From Burkholderiales bacterium (GTDB lineage Bacteria > Pseudomonadota > Gammaproteobacteria > Burkholderiales > Casimicrobiaceae): a stretch of 28,299 bases of DNA. A program made the position numbers and the translations under genes. The notes under the pieces were generated by a model, which was given only the letters and a program-made list of their open reading frames with translations, had not been told where the DNA came from and did not search any database. Every line of letters begins with the position of its first letter. The stretch's first letter is position 1. This document shows positions 1 through 8,905 of the stretch, piece after piece. Location of the stretch: contig JANXNO010000016.1 of the NCBI GenBank assembly GCA_025354075.1, positions 1-28,299 on the forward strand, given 5' to 3'.

Positions 1-31
1 GTCATCTGAGCAAAAAAAAAGAATTTGCTTG

Positions 32-60
32 CAAAAAACAAAAGACCCCTGAAGCAGGGG
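32..60 (-). terminator. Rho-independent terminator after the tRNA genes
   Basis: Read on the minus strand, a perfect six-base-pair stem (CCCCTG/CAGGGG with a three-base loop, 46-60) is followed by an interrupted T-run at 32-43. It lies downstream of the tRNA-Glu gene in the direction of transcription, where a terminator for the tRNA transcript is expected. Confidence 0.8.
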
Positions 61-106
61 CCCTTAAATGCAATGAATCAGCCAATCGATGTTTAACAAA
101 ACTCGG

Positions 107-182
107 TGGCGTCCCCAAGGGGATTCGAACCCCTGTTACAACCGTGAAAGGGTCGTGTCCTAGGCCTCTAGACGATGGGGAC
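107..182 (-). tRNA. tRNA-Glu (anticodon UUC)
   Basis: The reverse complement folds as a 76-nt cloverleaf. The acceptor stem pairs GTCCCCA with TGGGGAC, the T-loop contains GGTTCGAATCC, and the seven-base anticodon loop CTTTCAC gives TTC. The discriminator base is G and the CCA end is encoded (107-109). It lies 40 bp downstream of the tRNA-Ala gene on the same strand, so the two are probably cotranscribed. Confidence 0.95.
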
Positions 183-222
183 TTAGGATCTAACAGTAAA
201 ACTACTCAATAAAAACGTGTCT

Positions 223-298
<76 letters not shown>

Positions 299-359
299 AA
301 AAACCTGCTTCTACCTACTCGCTTTCGCATGCCGTAGTTGCAGGCTTATCGAGCCTTGA

Positions 360-389
360 ATTATAGGCACATGTGCCCGTGTTTGGCAA
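360..389 (-). promoter_or_regulatory. sigma-70 promoter of the tRNA-Ala/tRNA-Glu unit
   Basis: On the minus strand a -35 box TTGCCA (384-389) is separated by 18 bases from a perfect -10 box TATAAT (360-365), about 60 bp upstream of tRNA-Ala. The spacer contains the perfect 12-bp palindrome GGCACATGTGCC (366-377). The rest of 299-406 holds nothing else I recognise. Confidence 0.75.
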
Positions 390-406
390 GTGAGCCCGTT
401 ACTATT

Positions 407-811
407 TCAGCGATTTGCACGAGGCCTCAGCGCAGCACGAGACTGATGTCGCAATCGCGTTGCTAGCGCTCGCCACTGCGAGGGCGAAAACTCGTCGCGA
501 AACACGATGGACATCGAATTCAACGCGCGTTTGGGCGAAGGCAGTATCGGCGCTGCAATCACGTTGGGCCACACCACCGCCAGCACCATCGTGTCGCGAC
601 TGTCAGCACCGTCATTAGCGTCTCGAAGGCGTGCGATCAACGCTTCCACGTCTACCGCTTCAACCTTGCGACCACACCCAATTCGCCATACGACGAAGGC
701 TGCAACAGCATGAACCACAGCCAAAATTGGCGCGCGATTGAACGCACACAACAGCGCAATAACCACGCAAACCGCAGCACAAAACAATCTCACCTGAGTG
801 CGCTGCGGCAT
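407..811 (-). CDS. Small membrane protein, YgfX/CptA-like
   Basis: A 134-residue protein from the ATG at 811, six bases after the ppsA stop. A longer reading from 874 would run into ppsA and is less likely. Two adjacent hydrophobic segments (about residues 9-27 and 28-46) suggest a membrane hairpin near the N-terminus, followed by a soluble tail. The tail segment SIVFRDEFSPSQWRALATRL resembles the C-terminal part of YgfX/CptA-type proteins, where an FxDxxSxxxWRxLRxxLR pattern is typical. That resemblance is from memory and is moderate. In Escherichia coli YgfX belongs to a toxin-antitoxin-like or envelope-associated pair, but no SdhE/YgfY-like partner is visible here. It probably shares the ppsA transcript. 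Confidence 0.6.
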   Translation of the reverse strand: MPQRTQVRLFCAAVCVVIALLCAFNRAPILAVVHAVAAFVVWRIGCGRKVEAVDVEALIARLRDANDGADSRDTMVLAVVWPNVIAAPILPSPKRALNSMSIVFRDEFSPSQWRALATRLRHQSRAALRPRANR

Positions 812-816
812 CGCAA

Positions 817-3249
817 TTACGCTGGTTTGACCGCAGAAACCTTCGCGTCTTTGAGTTTTGCCAGCATCAACCACGTATCTATCGCTGCGTCCGGGTTCAG
901 CGACAGTGAACCAATACCACGATCAACCAACCAGGCGGCAAGATCGGGGTGATCCGACGGGCCTTGGCCGCAAATGCCCACGTATTTGCCGCGCGCGATG
1001 CAAGCATCGATAGCCATGCCCAGCATCTTTTTGACCGCAGGATCGCGTTCATCAAACGTTGAAGCGATCGCGCCACCCGCGTCGCGATCAATAGCCAATG
1101 TCAGTTGCGTCAGATCGTTCGAGCCAATCGAAAAGCCGTCGAAATAATCAAGAAACTCGTCGGCCAAAATCGCGTTCGATGGCACTTCACACATCATGAT
1201 GAGGCGCAAACCTGATTTGCCGCGCTCAAGGCCATGGCTTGCCAGTGCTTTGACCACGGCATCGGCTTCACCCGTGGTGCGGACAAACGGAATCATCACC
1301 TCGACGTTGGTTAGCCCCATCGTCTCGCGCACGTAGCGCAGCGCTTCACATTCGAGCGCGAAGCAATCGCGAAACTCGGGCGCGATGTAGCGCGATGCAC
1401 CACGGAAGCCAAGCATCGGGTTTTCCTCGTGCGGTTCGTAGCGATCACCACCGAGCAGGTTCGCGTACTCGTTAGATTTGAAGTCACTCATGCGCACAAT
1501 GACCGGCTGCGGCGAGAACGCCGCAGCAATGGTGGCGATGCCTTCCGACAAACGCTGCACGAAGAACGCGCGCGGCGAGGCGTAACCGTGAATACGCGCT
1601 GAAACTTTTGCTTTCAGATCGTCGGGCAACGTGTCAAATTCGAGCAGCGCACGCGGGTGAATACCGATCTGCCGATTGATGATGAACTCTAAGCGCGCCA
1701 AGCCCACGCCGTGATTCGGCACCTGCGAAAACTCAAAGGCGAGATCAGGATTGGCCACATTGAGCATCACCTTGGTCGGCGCAGCGGGCATGTTGTCGAG
1801 CTGCACTTCGGTGCGCTCGAACGGCAGGTTTCCTGCATAAATATTACCGGTGTCGCCTTCGGCACAGCTCACTGTGACGACGTCGCCATCGTTGAGCGTA
1901 CTGGTCGCATCGCCACAGCCCACGACCGCCGGAACGCCGAGTTCACGCGCAATGATCGCGGCATGACAGGTGCGGCCACCGCGATTGGTCACGATGGCGC
2001 TGGCTCGCTTCATTACCGGCTCCCAATCGGGATCGGTCATGTCGGCGACGAGCACGTCACCCGGCTTGACCAGGTCCATCTCGGACGCATGCTTGATGAT
2101 GCGCACGGTGCCTTGGCCAATTTTCTGGCCAATCGCGCGACCGGTGGCGAGCACGGGCGCGGAGGTTTCGGCCATGCGATAGCGCACCAGCGTTTTGTTG
2201 CCCTGCTCCCGTGATTTCACGGTTTCAGGCCGCGCTTGCAGGATGTAAATCTTGCCAGTGGTGCCGTCTTTGCCCCACTCGATGTCCATTGGGCGACCAT
2301 AGTGCGCCTCAATAGTCAGCGCGTAGTTAGACAGCGTTTCAACCTCAGCATCGGTCAGCGAAAAACGATTGCGGTCCGCTGCAGCAACGTCAACGATGTC
2401 GGTAGATTTACCGGCTTTGGCCTCAGAACCAAAAATCATCTTTTGCAACTTGCTGCCCAACGTGCGGCGCAGAATTGCAGGACGACCCGCGCGCAGCGCG
2501 GGCTTAAATGCGTAAAACTCGTCGGGATTAACCGAACCCTGTACCACCAATTCACCTAAGCCATAGCTTGACGTCACAAATACGGCTTCGCGAAATCCCG
2601 ACTCGGTATCGAGCGTGAACATGACGCCTGCGGCGCCCGTGTCCGAGCGCACCATTTGCTGAATGCCTGCCGACAACGCGATGGGCATATCTGCGTACCC
2701 CGTATGGACGCGGTAAGCGATGGCGCGGTCGTTGTACAGGCTCGCAAACACGCGACGCACCGCGTCGAGAATGGCGGGCAGGCCTACGATATTGAGATAG
2801 GTTTCCTGCTGACCGGCAAAGCTAGCGTCTGGCATATCTTCGGCCGTCGCCGAAGACCGTACGGCCCAGCTGATCGGTGCGCCAGCTGCTGCTTCAAGCG
2901 CGGCAATACCGGCTTTGATCCCCGTCTCAAGCGCTTCAGGTAGCGGCGCAGCCTCAATCCAGCTGCGTATATCCGCCCCGGCCTTGACCAAAGCTTCCAC
3001 ATCGTCAACGTCGAGCCCGTCGAGACGCGACGCAACACGTGCAGTCAAGTTATTGAGGGAAAGAAATTCGCGAAACGCTTCGGCGCTGGTGGCCAAACCG
3101 CCCGGCACCTGGACGCCTTTGTTCGAAAGATTCCCGAGTAATTCGCCGAGTGACGCGTTTTTGCCACCGAAATCGGCAACATCGGTCATCCGCAACTCGT
3201 CTAACCAACGCAGCCAGTGTGGATTGAGTTGCGTATCACGTCGCGCCAT
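817..3249 (-). CDS. ppsA: Phosphoenolpyruvate synthase (pyruvate, water dikinase)
   Basis: An 810-residue cytosolic enzyme that converts pyruvate, ATP and water to PEP, AMP and phosphate in gluconeogenesis. The N-terminal ATP-grasp domain (about 15-345) begins with [20 protein letters not shown] and contains [19 protein letters not shown] (129-147). The swivelling phosphohistidine domain has [20 protein letters not shown] with the catalytic histidine at residue 429. The C-terminal TIM barrel (about 495-800) carries [16 protein letters not shown] and [11 protein letters not shown] with the active-site cysteine at 760. Length and domain order are normal for the family. The start is supported by GGAGG 6 bases upstream of the ATG. 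PpsA is known to be regulated by threonine phosphorylation through PpsR, whose gene lies about 1.4 kb away on the other strand. Confidence 0.97.
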   Translation of the reverse strand: MARRDTQLNPHWLRWLDELRMTDVADFGGKNASLGELLGNLSNKGVQVPGGLATSAEAFREFLSLNNLTARVASRLDGLDVDDVEALVKAGADIRSWIEAAPLPEALETGIKAGIAALEAAAGAPISWAVRSSATAEDMPDASFAGQQETYLNIVGLPAILDAVRRVFASLYNDRAIAYRVHTGYADMPIALSAGIQQMVRSDTGAAGVMFTLDTESGFREAVFVTSSYGLGELVVQGSVNPDEFYAFKPALRAGRPAILRRTLGSKLQKMIFGSEAKAGKSTDIVDVAAADRNRFSLTDAEVETLSNYALTIEAHYGRPMDIEWGKDGTTGKIYILQARPETVKSREQGNKTLVRYRMAETSAPVLATGRAIGQKIGQGTVRIIKHASEMDLVKPGDVLVADMTDPDWEPVMKRASAIVTNRGGRTCHAAIIARELGVPAVVGCGDATSTLNDGDVVTVSCAEGDTGNIYAGNLPFERTEVQLDNMPAAPTKVMLNVANPDLAFEFSQVPNHGVGLARLEFIINRQIGIHPRALLEFDTLPDDLKAKVSARIHGYASPRAFFVQRLSEGIATIAAAFSPQPVIVRMSDFKSNEYANLLGGDRYEPHEENPMLGFRGASRYIAPEFRDCFALECEALRYVRETMGLTNVEVMIPFVRTTGEADAVVKALASHGLERGKSGLRLIMMCEVPSNAILADEFLDYFDGFSIGSNDLTQLTLAIDRDAGGAIASTFDERDPAVKKMLGMAIDACIARGKYVGICGQGPSDHPDLAAWLVDRGIGSLSLNPDAAIDTWLMLAKLKDAKVSAVKPA

Positions 3250-3348
3250 AGAGCCTCCAATTTAGAACCGCTGCTGATTCTAGCGAACGGTGCCGCCGCT
3301 ATTGCTGCGACGCACAAAATTGATGACTCGATTGCCGCCCTGCAAAAC

Positions 3349-3660
3349 CTAAAACGAGCTTGAACTCAAGCCAATAGGCTCCGCGTCTACCGCATCGCGA
3401 AGTTTTGAATACAAATCCGGATGGTTGCTACGCAGGAATTCGATGATCTGAATATCTTCTTTGCGCACTGTACTCAGGTCTACACCCTCCAGATGCACCA
3501 GACGCAACAACTCCGTGACAGGCTTGGGCATGTCACGACCGGCTTCATACCTAGAGCCGCCGCTCTGAGTGACACCGATTTTTTGCCAAAACTCTTCCTG
3601 GTTCAAGCCCAGCTTTTGTCGAATCTCTCGTGGATTCGCGATCTTCTGAAAAAGACTCAT
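3349..3660 (-). CDS. XRE-family helix-turn-helix regulator
   Basis: A 103-residue protein with a Cro/CI-type helix-turn-helix at about residues 10-60 (REIRQKLGLNQEEFWQKIG, then VTQSGGSRYEAGRDMPKPV). The C-terminal 40 residues are predicted helical without a recognisable effector domain. Short single-domain regulators with this FWxxxGVTQSGGSRYE signature are common in betaproteobacteria, usually without a known target. It sits between ppsA and the divergent rnm gene. A 14-bp palindrome (3741-3754) in its upstream region is a candidate autoregulatory operator. Control of ppsA is possible, since the ppsA start lies only 99 bp downstream on the same strand, but this is inference. Confidence 0.85.
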   Translation of the reverse strand: MSLFQKIANPREIRQKLGLNQEEFWQKIGVTQSGGSRYEAGRDMPKPVTELLRLVHLEGVDLSTVRKEDIQIIEFLRSNHPDLYSKLRDAVDAEPIGLSSSSF

Positions 3661-3740
3661 CGCTTCTTAAAGCCTCCCAAACGCAAGTGTCGACGATCCG
3701 CGCTTCTTCGAGCGCCTCCCGAATCTAAACAGGTAAACGA

Positions 3741-3754
3741 CATACGCGCGTATG
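3741..3754. promoter_or_regulatory. 14-bp palindrome in the XRE regulator/rnm divergent region
   Basis: CATACGCGCGTATG is a perfect 14-bp palindrome. An AT-rich patch just downstream on plus (TTTAATTATAGTT, 3768-3780) contains TATAAT on the minus strand and TATAGT on the plus strand, so promoters in both directions could abut the palindrome. It is a plausible binding site for the adjacent XRE regulator. Confidence 0.5.
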
Positions 3755-3828
3755 CCAAATGCATATCTTTAATTATAGTTCCTGCATGGAATATTCTCCG
3801 GGCTAGTGCGGCTTCTATACTCAACGCT

Positions 3829-4689
3829 ATGAAAGGTGTTGCAGATCTTCACAGTCATTCCCGATATTCCGACGGCACATTGACGGTCGCGGATCTCGTG
3901 ACCTTAGCAAAATCACGCGGCGTCGCGCTTCTTGCGCTCACGGATCACGATGAAATGGCCGGTTTAGCGGAGGCCAAACGGTGCGCGAGCGAGCACGGTT
4001 TGCAGTGGGTGTCCGGCGTTGAGGTGTCTGCCGAGACGCGGCGCACGCCCATGCACATTCTCGGCTTACGTCTCGACGAACACAATCCCGCCCTGCAGGC
4101 GGCCCTGCACGAGACGCGCGAAAAGCGAAAACATCGAGCACAACGCATGAGCGATTCCCTTGCGGAGGCTGGTATTCCGGATACGCTGGCTGGCGCGTTG
4201 ACTTATGCGCCGAATCCCGATCTCATCTCACGGACGCACTTCGCTCGCCACCTGGTTGACAGCGGCGTTTGTCATTCGTTTGGCGAGGTATTTAGCCGTT
4301 TTTTGAAGCCTGGAAAGCCTGGATACACCAAACAGGAGTGGTTACCGATGGCGACTACCATTCAGCTGATCCATGGGGCCGGCGGACGGGCTGTGCTCGC
4401 GCATCCGGGGCGCTATGAACTGGATCAATTTGGCGGCGTGGACGCATTACTTCGGGAATTCACCGATGCGGGTGGGGACGGTGTAGAAGTGGTTTGTGCA
4501 GCGCATCATCCATCTGAATGGGCGCAGTTTGCAGCGCTCGCGCGCCGCTTCGGCCTGTTGGCCTCAATCGGCAGTGACTTTCACTCCCACGCCGAAAGCC
4601 GCGTGAAATTTGGCGACTTGCCACGACTTTCGCCTAACCTGAAACCCATCTGGCACGACTGGCCAGAAGCTGAATGTTTATATGCCTGA
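3829..4689 (+). CDS. rnm: PHP-domain RNase AM / 3',5'-nucleoside bisphosphate phosphatase
   Basis: A 286-residue protein from the ATG at 3829; the frame is open far upstream, but the family starts at DLHSHSRYSDG. It is a metal-dependent PHP-fold enzyme of the YciV/TrpH group, known to trim 5' ends of rRNA and to hydrolyse 3',5'-nucleoside bisphosphates. Visible metal ligands are H8, H10 and D15 (DLHSHSRYSDG), D39 and H40 (LTDHDE), E65 (GVEVSA), H76 (MHILGL), H192 (AHPGRY), and D250 and H252 (SDFHSH). A helical insertion covers about 95-190. Its end overlaps the ppsR start by 8 bases, so the two are translationally coupled. Length agrees with E. coli Rnm (about 290 residues). Confidence 0.9.
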   Translation: MKGVADLHSHSRYSDGTLTVADLVTLAKSRGVALLALTDHDEMAGLAEAKRCASEHGLQWVSGVEVSAETRRTPMHILGLRLDEHNPALQAALHETREKRKHRAQRMSDSLAEAGIPDTLAGALTYAPNPDLISRTHFARHLVDSGVCHSFGEVFSRFLKPGKPGYTKQEWLPMATTIQLIHGAGGRAVLAHPGRYELDQFGGVDALLREFTDAGGDGVEVVCAAHHPSEWAQFAALARRFGLLASIGSDFHSHAESRVKFGDLPRLSPNLKPIWHDWPEAECLYA

Positions 4690-5506
4690 TCGTCGCGCAG
4701 TTTTTTTTGTTTCCGACCAGACAGGCATCACCGCTGAAGCATTGGGTAATTCGCTTTTGACACAGTTTGACGGCTTTGAATTCAAAAAGACAACGATCCC
4801 CTTCGTGAACTCGGCCGAAGCCGCTGATCGCGCAATTTCACTAATCAACGCGTGCACCGCGAACGATGGCAAACGCGCCATTGTGATCAGCTCGATTGTG
4901 GATGAGGCGTTGAGCGAACGGATTCGCACCTGCGACGCGCGGGTGCTCGATTTTTTTCAGACGTTTATTGCACCGCTTGAGCAAGAACTTGGTGCCAAAA
5001 GCTCGCACGCGGCGGGGCGGTCGCATGGCCTGCGAAACTCCACCGAATATTTCACCCGAATTGAAGCGGTCAATTACACGCTTGCGCACGATGACGGCCA
5101 AAGCACCAAAGAACTGGGGCGTGCACAGGTGATTCTGGTGGGCGTATCACGCTGTGGCAAAACCCCCACATCGCTTTATCTCGGCTTACAGTGCGGTATT
5201 CGCTGCGCCAACTATCCATTGACGCCGGATGATTTCGAGCGCGGCGCTTTGCCCGATTCCATCGTTCGTCACAGGGATAGATTGTTCGGTTTAACCATCT
5301 CCCCTGAGCGATTGCAGGTCATACGTCACGAACGCAAGCCCGACTCGGTCTATTCGAGCACAAAGCAGTGTCGGTATGAGGTCGCAGCGGCAGAGCGCAT
5401 GATGGAAAGCGCTGGTATCCCGATACTAAATACCTCGACCAAATCCATCGAAGAACTCGCCACCACAATTTTGATGGAACGCAAAATAGACCGGCATATG
5501 TTCTAG
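4682..5506 (+). CDS. ppsR: PEP synthase regulatory protein (bifunctional kinase/pyrophosphorylase, DUF299)
   Basis: A 274-residue protein of the PpsR/pyruvate-phosphate-dikinase regulatory family. Known members inactivate PpsA by ADP-dependent phosphorylation of a threonine next to the catalytic histidine and reactivate it by phosphate-dependent dephosphorylation. The start VFFVSDQTGITAEALGNSL is characteristic. The P-loop GVSRCGKT is at residues 154-161, followed by PTSLYLGLQ, with YPLTPDDFERGALP (178-191) as another conserved block. The P-loop residue 158 is cysteine, where I recall serine or threonine in relatives; this is unlikely to abolish nucleotide binding. The PpsA of this window has the matching GGRTCHAA target segment with T427 next to H429. 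Overlap with rnm implies cotranscription. Confidence 0.95.
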   Translation: MPDRRAVFFVSDQTGITAEALGNSLLTQFDGFEFKKTTIPFVNSAEAADRAISLINACTANDGKRAIVISSIVDEALSERIRTCDARVLDFFQTFIAPLEQELGAKSSHAAGRSHGLRNSTEYFTRIEAVNYTLAHDDGQSTKELGRAQVILVGVSRCGKTPTSLYLGLQCGIRCANYPLTPDDFERGALPDSIVRHRDRLFGLTISPERLQVIRHERKPDSVYSSTKQCRYEVAAAERMMESAGIPILNTSTKSIEELATTILMERKIDRHMF

Positions 5507-5516
5507 CGTGTAGGCG

Positions 5517-6935
5517 CTATCCAAAAACGACTGTCGCCCGCAACCCGCTGGTGCCAGGTTCGTCCAGCACGCGGTTGCGAAGCGTCAGTCGTGCCCCGAT
5601 GAGCTTGCAAATGTCGCGGCAAATGATCAGGCCGAGGCCGCTGCCGGAAAGGGGGTCGCCTGACGAGAACGGTTCAAACAGTTTCGCTTCTCGCTCTGCA
5701 TCGATTCCGCAGCCGCTGTCCCAAACTGACATCAACACCCCGCTGCCTGTTGCTCGGATATCAATACCGAACGCTGCCCCGGAGGGCGTATGACGAATGG
5801 CGTTACTCATCAGATTGCGAAACAGTTCTCGGATGAGCCATTCATGCCCTGTTGCGCGGAAGCCGTTTGCCTCTGCGCCCGAGACGTCGAGCGAAAAGTC
5901 AAGCGCCTTGTCGGCAATCAGGGGAGAGCACTCCACCGCCAGGTCCTGCGCCATTGCATGCAGATTGGTGAGCGCTTCGACCTGAGCCGGCTCAGCGTCC
6001 AGCTGCGCGACTTTGGCGAGCGCAAGCATCTGGTTGACGACCCGCGTCGCGCGATCCACCGAGTCAGCCAGCCCGGCAAAGGCAACGTCCGGAGCTACGT
6101 GACCGCGCTGGGCGTTCTGCACCTGTGCCTTCAGCACCGTCAGGGGCGTTCGCAGCTGGTGCGAGGCGTCGCGCACAAACCGCTGTTGATTGTCAAGGAC
6201 GCGTTTGAGTCGCGCCATCACCTCATTGAGCGCCTCAATGGCCGGTTTGAGCTCGCGCGACGCTGGCGTGGTGATCGGGGCGAGCGAGTCCGGATCGCGC
6301 TCCAGCAACTCACGGCGTAACGCCGAAATCGGCCGCATGCCGCGTGCGATCAGCCACCATATCAGCGTGGACAGGAGCATCAAAAAAATGACCTGTCGAT
6401 CCAGCGTGGAGCGCAGCGCTTGCTGGGCAAGAGTCTTACGCAACTCCAGCGTTTCTGCAACCTGTACGGTGACCATACGATACGCGTCGCTGCCACCGCT
6501 ACCGACGTACACCGGTTGCAACAAGGCAGCGACTCGCACCGCCTCGTCCTCAAAGCGATCCTCGTAAAACGCCGCAAGCGCAGCGTAAGGCGAGCGTTTG
6601 GGGAACACGCCGTTGTGCGCCGGAAGTTCGGGGTAACCAGACAAAAATCCACCGTCAAAATCAGTCACGCGATACACGATGCGACCCCGTGTCACGGCCT
6701 CGAACACTTCCAGCGTCGCATACGGGAGCGATGCGCTCAGCTTGCCATTTTCAAACTTAACCGTGTCACCAATCGCGCGTGCAGACGCAAGCAAGGTTCG
6801 GTCAAATGCCACATTGATGGACTGCAACGTGTTTTGATAGATGACCGTTGTGTCCACAATCAAAAAAGCAACCAGCGCAGCCAGAATAGAAAGTGTAAGC
6901 CGCCGCTTGATCGAGATCGGCTGCAACTGCTTCAT
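5517..6935 (-). CDS. tctE: Sensor histidine kinase, TctE-like
   Basis: A 472-residue inner-membrane kinase. TM1 is at about 13-33; a periplasmic 2CSK-type sensor domain spans about 35-178 with the segment RVTDFDGGFLSGYPELP (89-105); TM2 is at about 181-199, followed by a HAMP-like linker. The dimerisation box FVRDASHQLRTPLTVL carries the phospho-acceptor H259. The ATPase domain has N-box asparagines N374 and N378, the G1 box WDSGCG (405-410) and the G2 box GSGLGL (431-436). It lies 10 bp downstream of the response regulator gene, and the pair diverges from tctCBA, the arrangement known for TctD/TctE control of tricarboxylate uptake. The real ligand is unknown. Confidence 0.9.
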   Translation of the reverse strand: MKQLQPISIKRRLTLSILAALVAFLIVDTTVIYQNTLQSINVAFDRTLLASARAIGDTVKFENGKLSASLPYATLEVFEAVTRGRIVYRVTDFDGGFLSGYPELPAHNGVFPKRSPYAALAAFYEDRFEDEAVRVAALLQPVYVGSGGSDAYRMVTVQVAETLELRKTLAQQALRSTLDRQVIFLMLLSTLIWWLIARGMRPISALRRELLERDPDSLAPITTPASRELKPAIEALNEVMARLKRVLDNQQRFVRDASHQLRTPLTVLKAQVQNAQRGHVAPDVAFAGLADSVDRATRVVNQMLALAKVAQLDAEPAQVEALTNLHAMAQDLAVECSPLIADKALDFSLDVSGAEANGFRATGHEWLIRELFRNLMSNAIRHTPSGAAFGIDIRATGSGVLMSVWDSGCGIDAEREAKLFEPFSSGDPLSGSGLGLIICRDICKLIGARLTLRNRVLDEPGTSGLRATVVFG

Positions 6936-6945
6936 GATGCCCGCT

Positions 6946-7653
6946 TCACACTGCCCGTTTTTCGCGGATCAAATAGCCCACACCGCGCAGCGCCACCAAC
7001 TCCACGCCGAGTCCAGTCAATTTTTTGCGCAGCCGATACGCGACAACCTCAATTGCATCGGGTTGCGCGTCACGCCCATCACCAAAAACCTTTTCCCACA
7101 AGCGCTCACGGGTAACCGCATGGGCGGGTTTTTCGATCAGCGTGACCAACATCGCAAATTCGCGCGCCGAGAGTTCAAGCGCCTGCTCGTTCGCGTAGCA
7201 AACGGCTGCGGCTTCATCAACCCGCAATGCACCGAAGTGTTGACGCACCGATGCTACGTTGCCGCCCCGGCGCAATAGCGCGTGAAGGCGTGCCTCCAGC
7301 TCATCCAGATCAAACGGCTTGGGCAGGTAGTCATCCGCCCCAAGGCGCAAACCCTGAACTCGGTCGCCCACGGTACCACGCGCAGTCAACACTATGACCG
7401 GCGTCGTCGTGCCGTGTGCACGCACCGCTCGCAACACGTCAAGGCCATCCATCTCCGGAAGCGTCAAATCGAGCACGATGGCGGCGAATTCTTCATGCGT
7501 CGCGCGATCCAGGGCGCTGCGGCCATTGGTCGACTGCGACACATGAAAACCACGCCGCGACAGGGCCAACGCCAATGCCTGCGCGAGCGCAGGATCGTCC
7601 TCAACGACCAGCAGTCGGGGTTTCTCCGCTTGAGTGCCGTTACTCATCGACAT
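6946..7653 (-). CDS. tctD: OmpR-family response regulator, TctD-like
   Basis: A 235-residue regulator. The receiver domain (about 13-128) has acidic residues D19 and D20, the phosphorylation site D62 in LDLTLPEMDG, T90 in VIVLTARG, and K112 in LPKPFDLDELEARL. The C-terminal winged helix (about 138-232) contains ELSAREFAMLVTL and ends with LRGVGYLI. A second ATG two codons in (7647) could also start the protein. The gene is divergent from tctC across 167 bp, and it probably activates tctCBA when its kinase senses extracellular carboxylate. That role follows from the Salmonella TctDE paradigm and the gene order. Confidence 0.92.
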   Translation of the reverse strand: MSMSNGTQAEKPRLLVVEDDPALAQALALALSRRGFHVSQSTNGRSALDRATHEEFAAIVLDLTLPEMDGLDVLRAVRAHGTTTPVIVLTARGTVGDRVQGLRLGADDYLPKPFDLDELEARLHALLRRGGNVASVRQHFGALRVDEAAAVCYANEQALELSAREFAMLVTLIEKPAHAVTRERLWEKVFGDGRDAQPDAIEVVAYRLRKKLTGLGVELVALRGVGYLIREKRAV

Positions 7654-7820
7654 ACATTCTCAGGCTGCGTCTGTTGTGTTGCGGACGGTTCGGCATGGAC
7701 ACTGCTCCCTATCAACGAGTAGCGAAGGACAGCCAGCCGACAGGTCGACTTTCTACCATCGCGCCAGACAATTCACTCAATTTAGTCGCTTTAAAACCGA
7801 TTTACGCAAGGACGAGATTT

Positions 7821-8780
7821 ATGAAACTTATGTTACGCCAAGCCATGCTTGCGTTGGGCACCACGGTGCTGTTGGCAGGCAGCGCGCTCGCAGTTGACAA
7901 CGTCAAATTCATGATCGGAGCCAATCCGGGGGGCGGTTACGACCAGACCGGTCGCGGCCTCGGCAAAGCGATGGTCGAAGCGGGCGCAGCAAAAAGCGCG
8001 CAGTTTGAAAATAAGGGCGGCGCTGGCGGCACCATTGGACTGGCGCAATTCGCCAACGCCACCAAGGGCGACGGCAACGCGATGATCGTCACGGGCGCGG
8101 TGATGGTCGGCGCTATTGTGCAAAACAAACCGCCGGTAACCCTGGCGCAGATCACACCGATTGCGCGGCTTTTTTATGAATACAACGTGTTTGTAGTCCC
8201 GGCCAACTCGCCGCTTAAAAGCATGAAGGACGTGGTCGAAATGCTCAAAAAAGATCCGGGCTCGGTCAAGTGGGGCGGCGGCTCGCGCGGATCCGTCGAT
8301 CACATTTCTGTGGCGCAAATCGCCAAGGACGCGGGCGTTGATCCGACCAAAATTAATTACGTACCGTTCCAGGGTGGTGGTGAAGCGTCTGCCGCGATTC
8401 TTGGTGGTCATGTGACGATCGGCACGTCGGGCTGGAATGAGATGGTGCAGTTCATCAAAAGCGGAAAAATGCGCGCGCTGGCCGTCACTTCTGGCGCTAA
8501 GTTGCCCGGAGAGACCGTGCCAACGCTCAAGGAGCAAGGTATCAACGTTGAAATCGGCAACTGGCGCGGCGTGTACGGCGCGGCGGGCATTAGCGCCGAC
8601 CAGCGCAAGAGTCTCACTGATGCTGTGATCGCAGGCACCAAGCAAAAGTCGTGGAACGACGCGCTTGCCGCCAACGACTGGTTTCCAGCGGTGTTGACCG
8701 GCGATGAATTCAGCAAATTTGTCGACGCGGAACATAAGCGCATCGAGGAGTCGATGCGCGCAGTAGGCCTGGTCAAATAG
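7821..8780 (+). CDS. tctC: Tripartite tricarboxylate transporter substrate-binding protein TctC
   Basis: A 319-residue periplasmic solute-binding protein. The ATG at 7821 is chosen because AAGGA lies 8 bases upstream and the product then begins with a clean signal peptide, cut after ALA at about residue 24; the frame is open further upstream without relevance. Typical TctC/Bug motifs are MIGANPGGGYDQTGR (about 31-45) and ENKGGAGGTIGL (63-74). Such proteins bind carboxylates with high affinity and deliver them to the TctAB membrane part. Betaproteobacteria often carry many orphan tctC paralogues, but this one has the full cassette and its regulatory pair, so it likely forms a complete system. 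Confidence 0.95.
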   Translation: MKLMLRQAMLALGTTVLLAGSALAVDNVKFMIGANPGGGYDQTGRGLGKAMVEAGAAKSAQFENKGGAGGTIGLAQFANATKGDGNAMIVTGAVMVGAIVQNKPPVTLAQITPIARLFYEYNVFVVPANSPLKSMKDVVEMLKKDPGSVKWGGGSRGSVDHISVAQIAKDAGVDPTKINYVPFQGGGEASAAILGGHVTIGTSGWNEMVQFIKSGKMRALAVTSGAKLPGETVPTLKEQGINVEIGNWRGVYGAAGISADQRKSLTDAVIAGTKQKSWNDALAANDWFPAVLTGDEFSKFVDAEHKRIEESMRAVGLVK

Positions 8781-8804
8781 CAACTAATAATCGGTCAAGC
8801 ACGA

Positions 8805-8887
8805 GCGGCTCTGCCGCGACCCATGGGCGTGCAAATGACGCCGGTCGTCGGTAAGCTGCTCCTGCAGGTTGCGCTACAAGCGCGACC
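8805..8887 (+). repeat. Two intercistronic stem-loops between tctC and tctB
   Basis: A 5-bp stem-loop GCGGC/GCCGC (8805-8817) and a 9-bp stem GGTTGCGCT/AGCGCGACC (8867-8875 and 8879-8887, one G-U pair, 3-base loop) lie in the 125-bp gap. No T-run follows the second; it abuts an A-run and the tctB ribosome binding site. Such structures often protect the upstream binding-protein mRNA, or dampen readthrough, so that the binding protein exceeds the membrane subunits. Confidence 0.5.
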
Positions 8888-8905
8888 TAAAAAAAAGGGG
8901 AAATC

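Noticed and set aside
3421..3828. Upstream extension of the rnm frame
   Set aside because: It runs antisense through the XRE regulator gene, and the protein family begins at the DLHSH motif just after 3829.
7691..7706. Sigma-54-like GG-N10-GC element upstream of tctC
   Set aside because: The match is partial, such patterns are common in GC-rich DNA, and the adjacent regulator is OmpR-type, not an NtrC-type activator.
7416..7820. Upstream extension of the tctC frame
   Set aside because: It overlaps tctD on the other strand and would bury the signal peptide; the ATG at 7821 has a good ribosome binding site.
7833..8783. Minus-strand open frame (316 codons) opposite tctC
   Set aside because: Fully antisense to tctC; the product is Arg/His-rich with no domain, typical of a shadow frame in GC-rich DNA.
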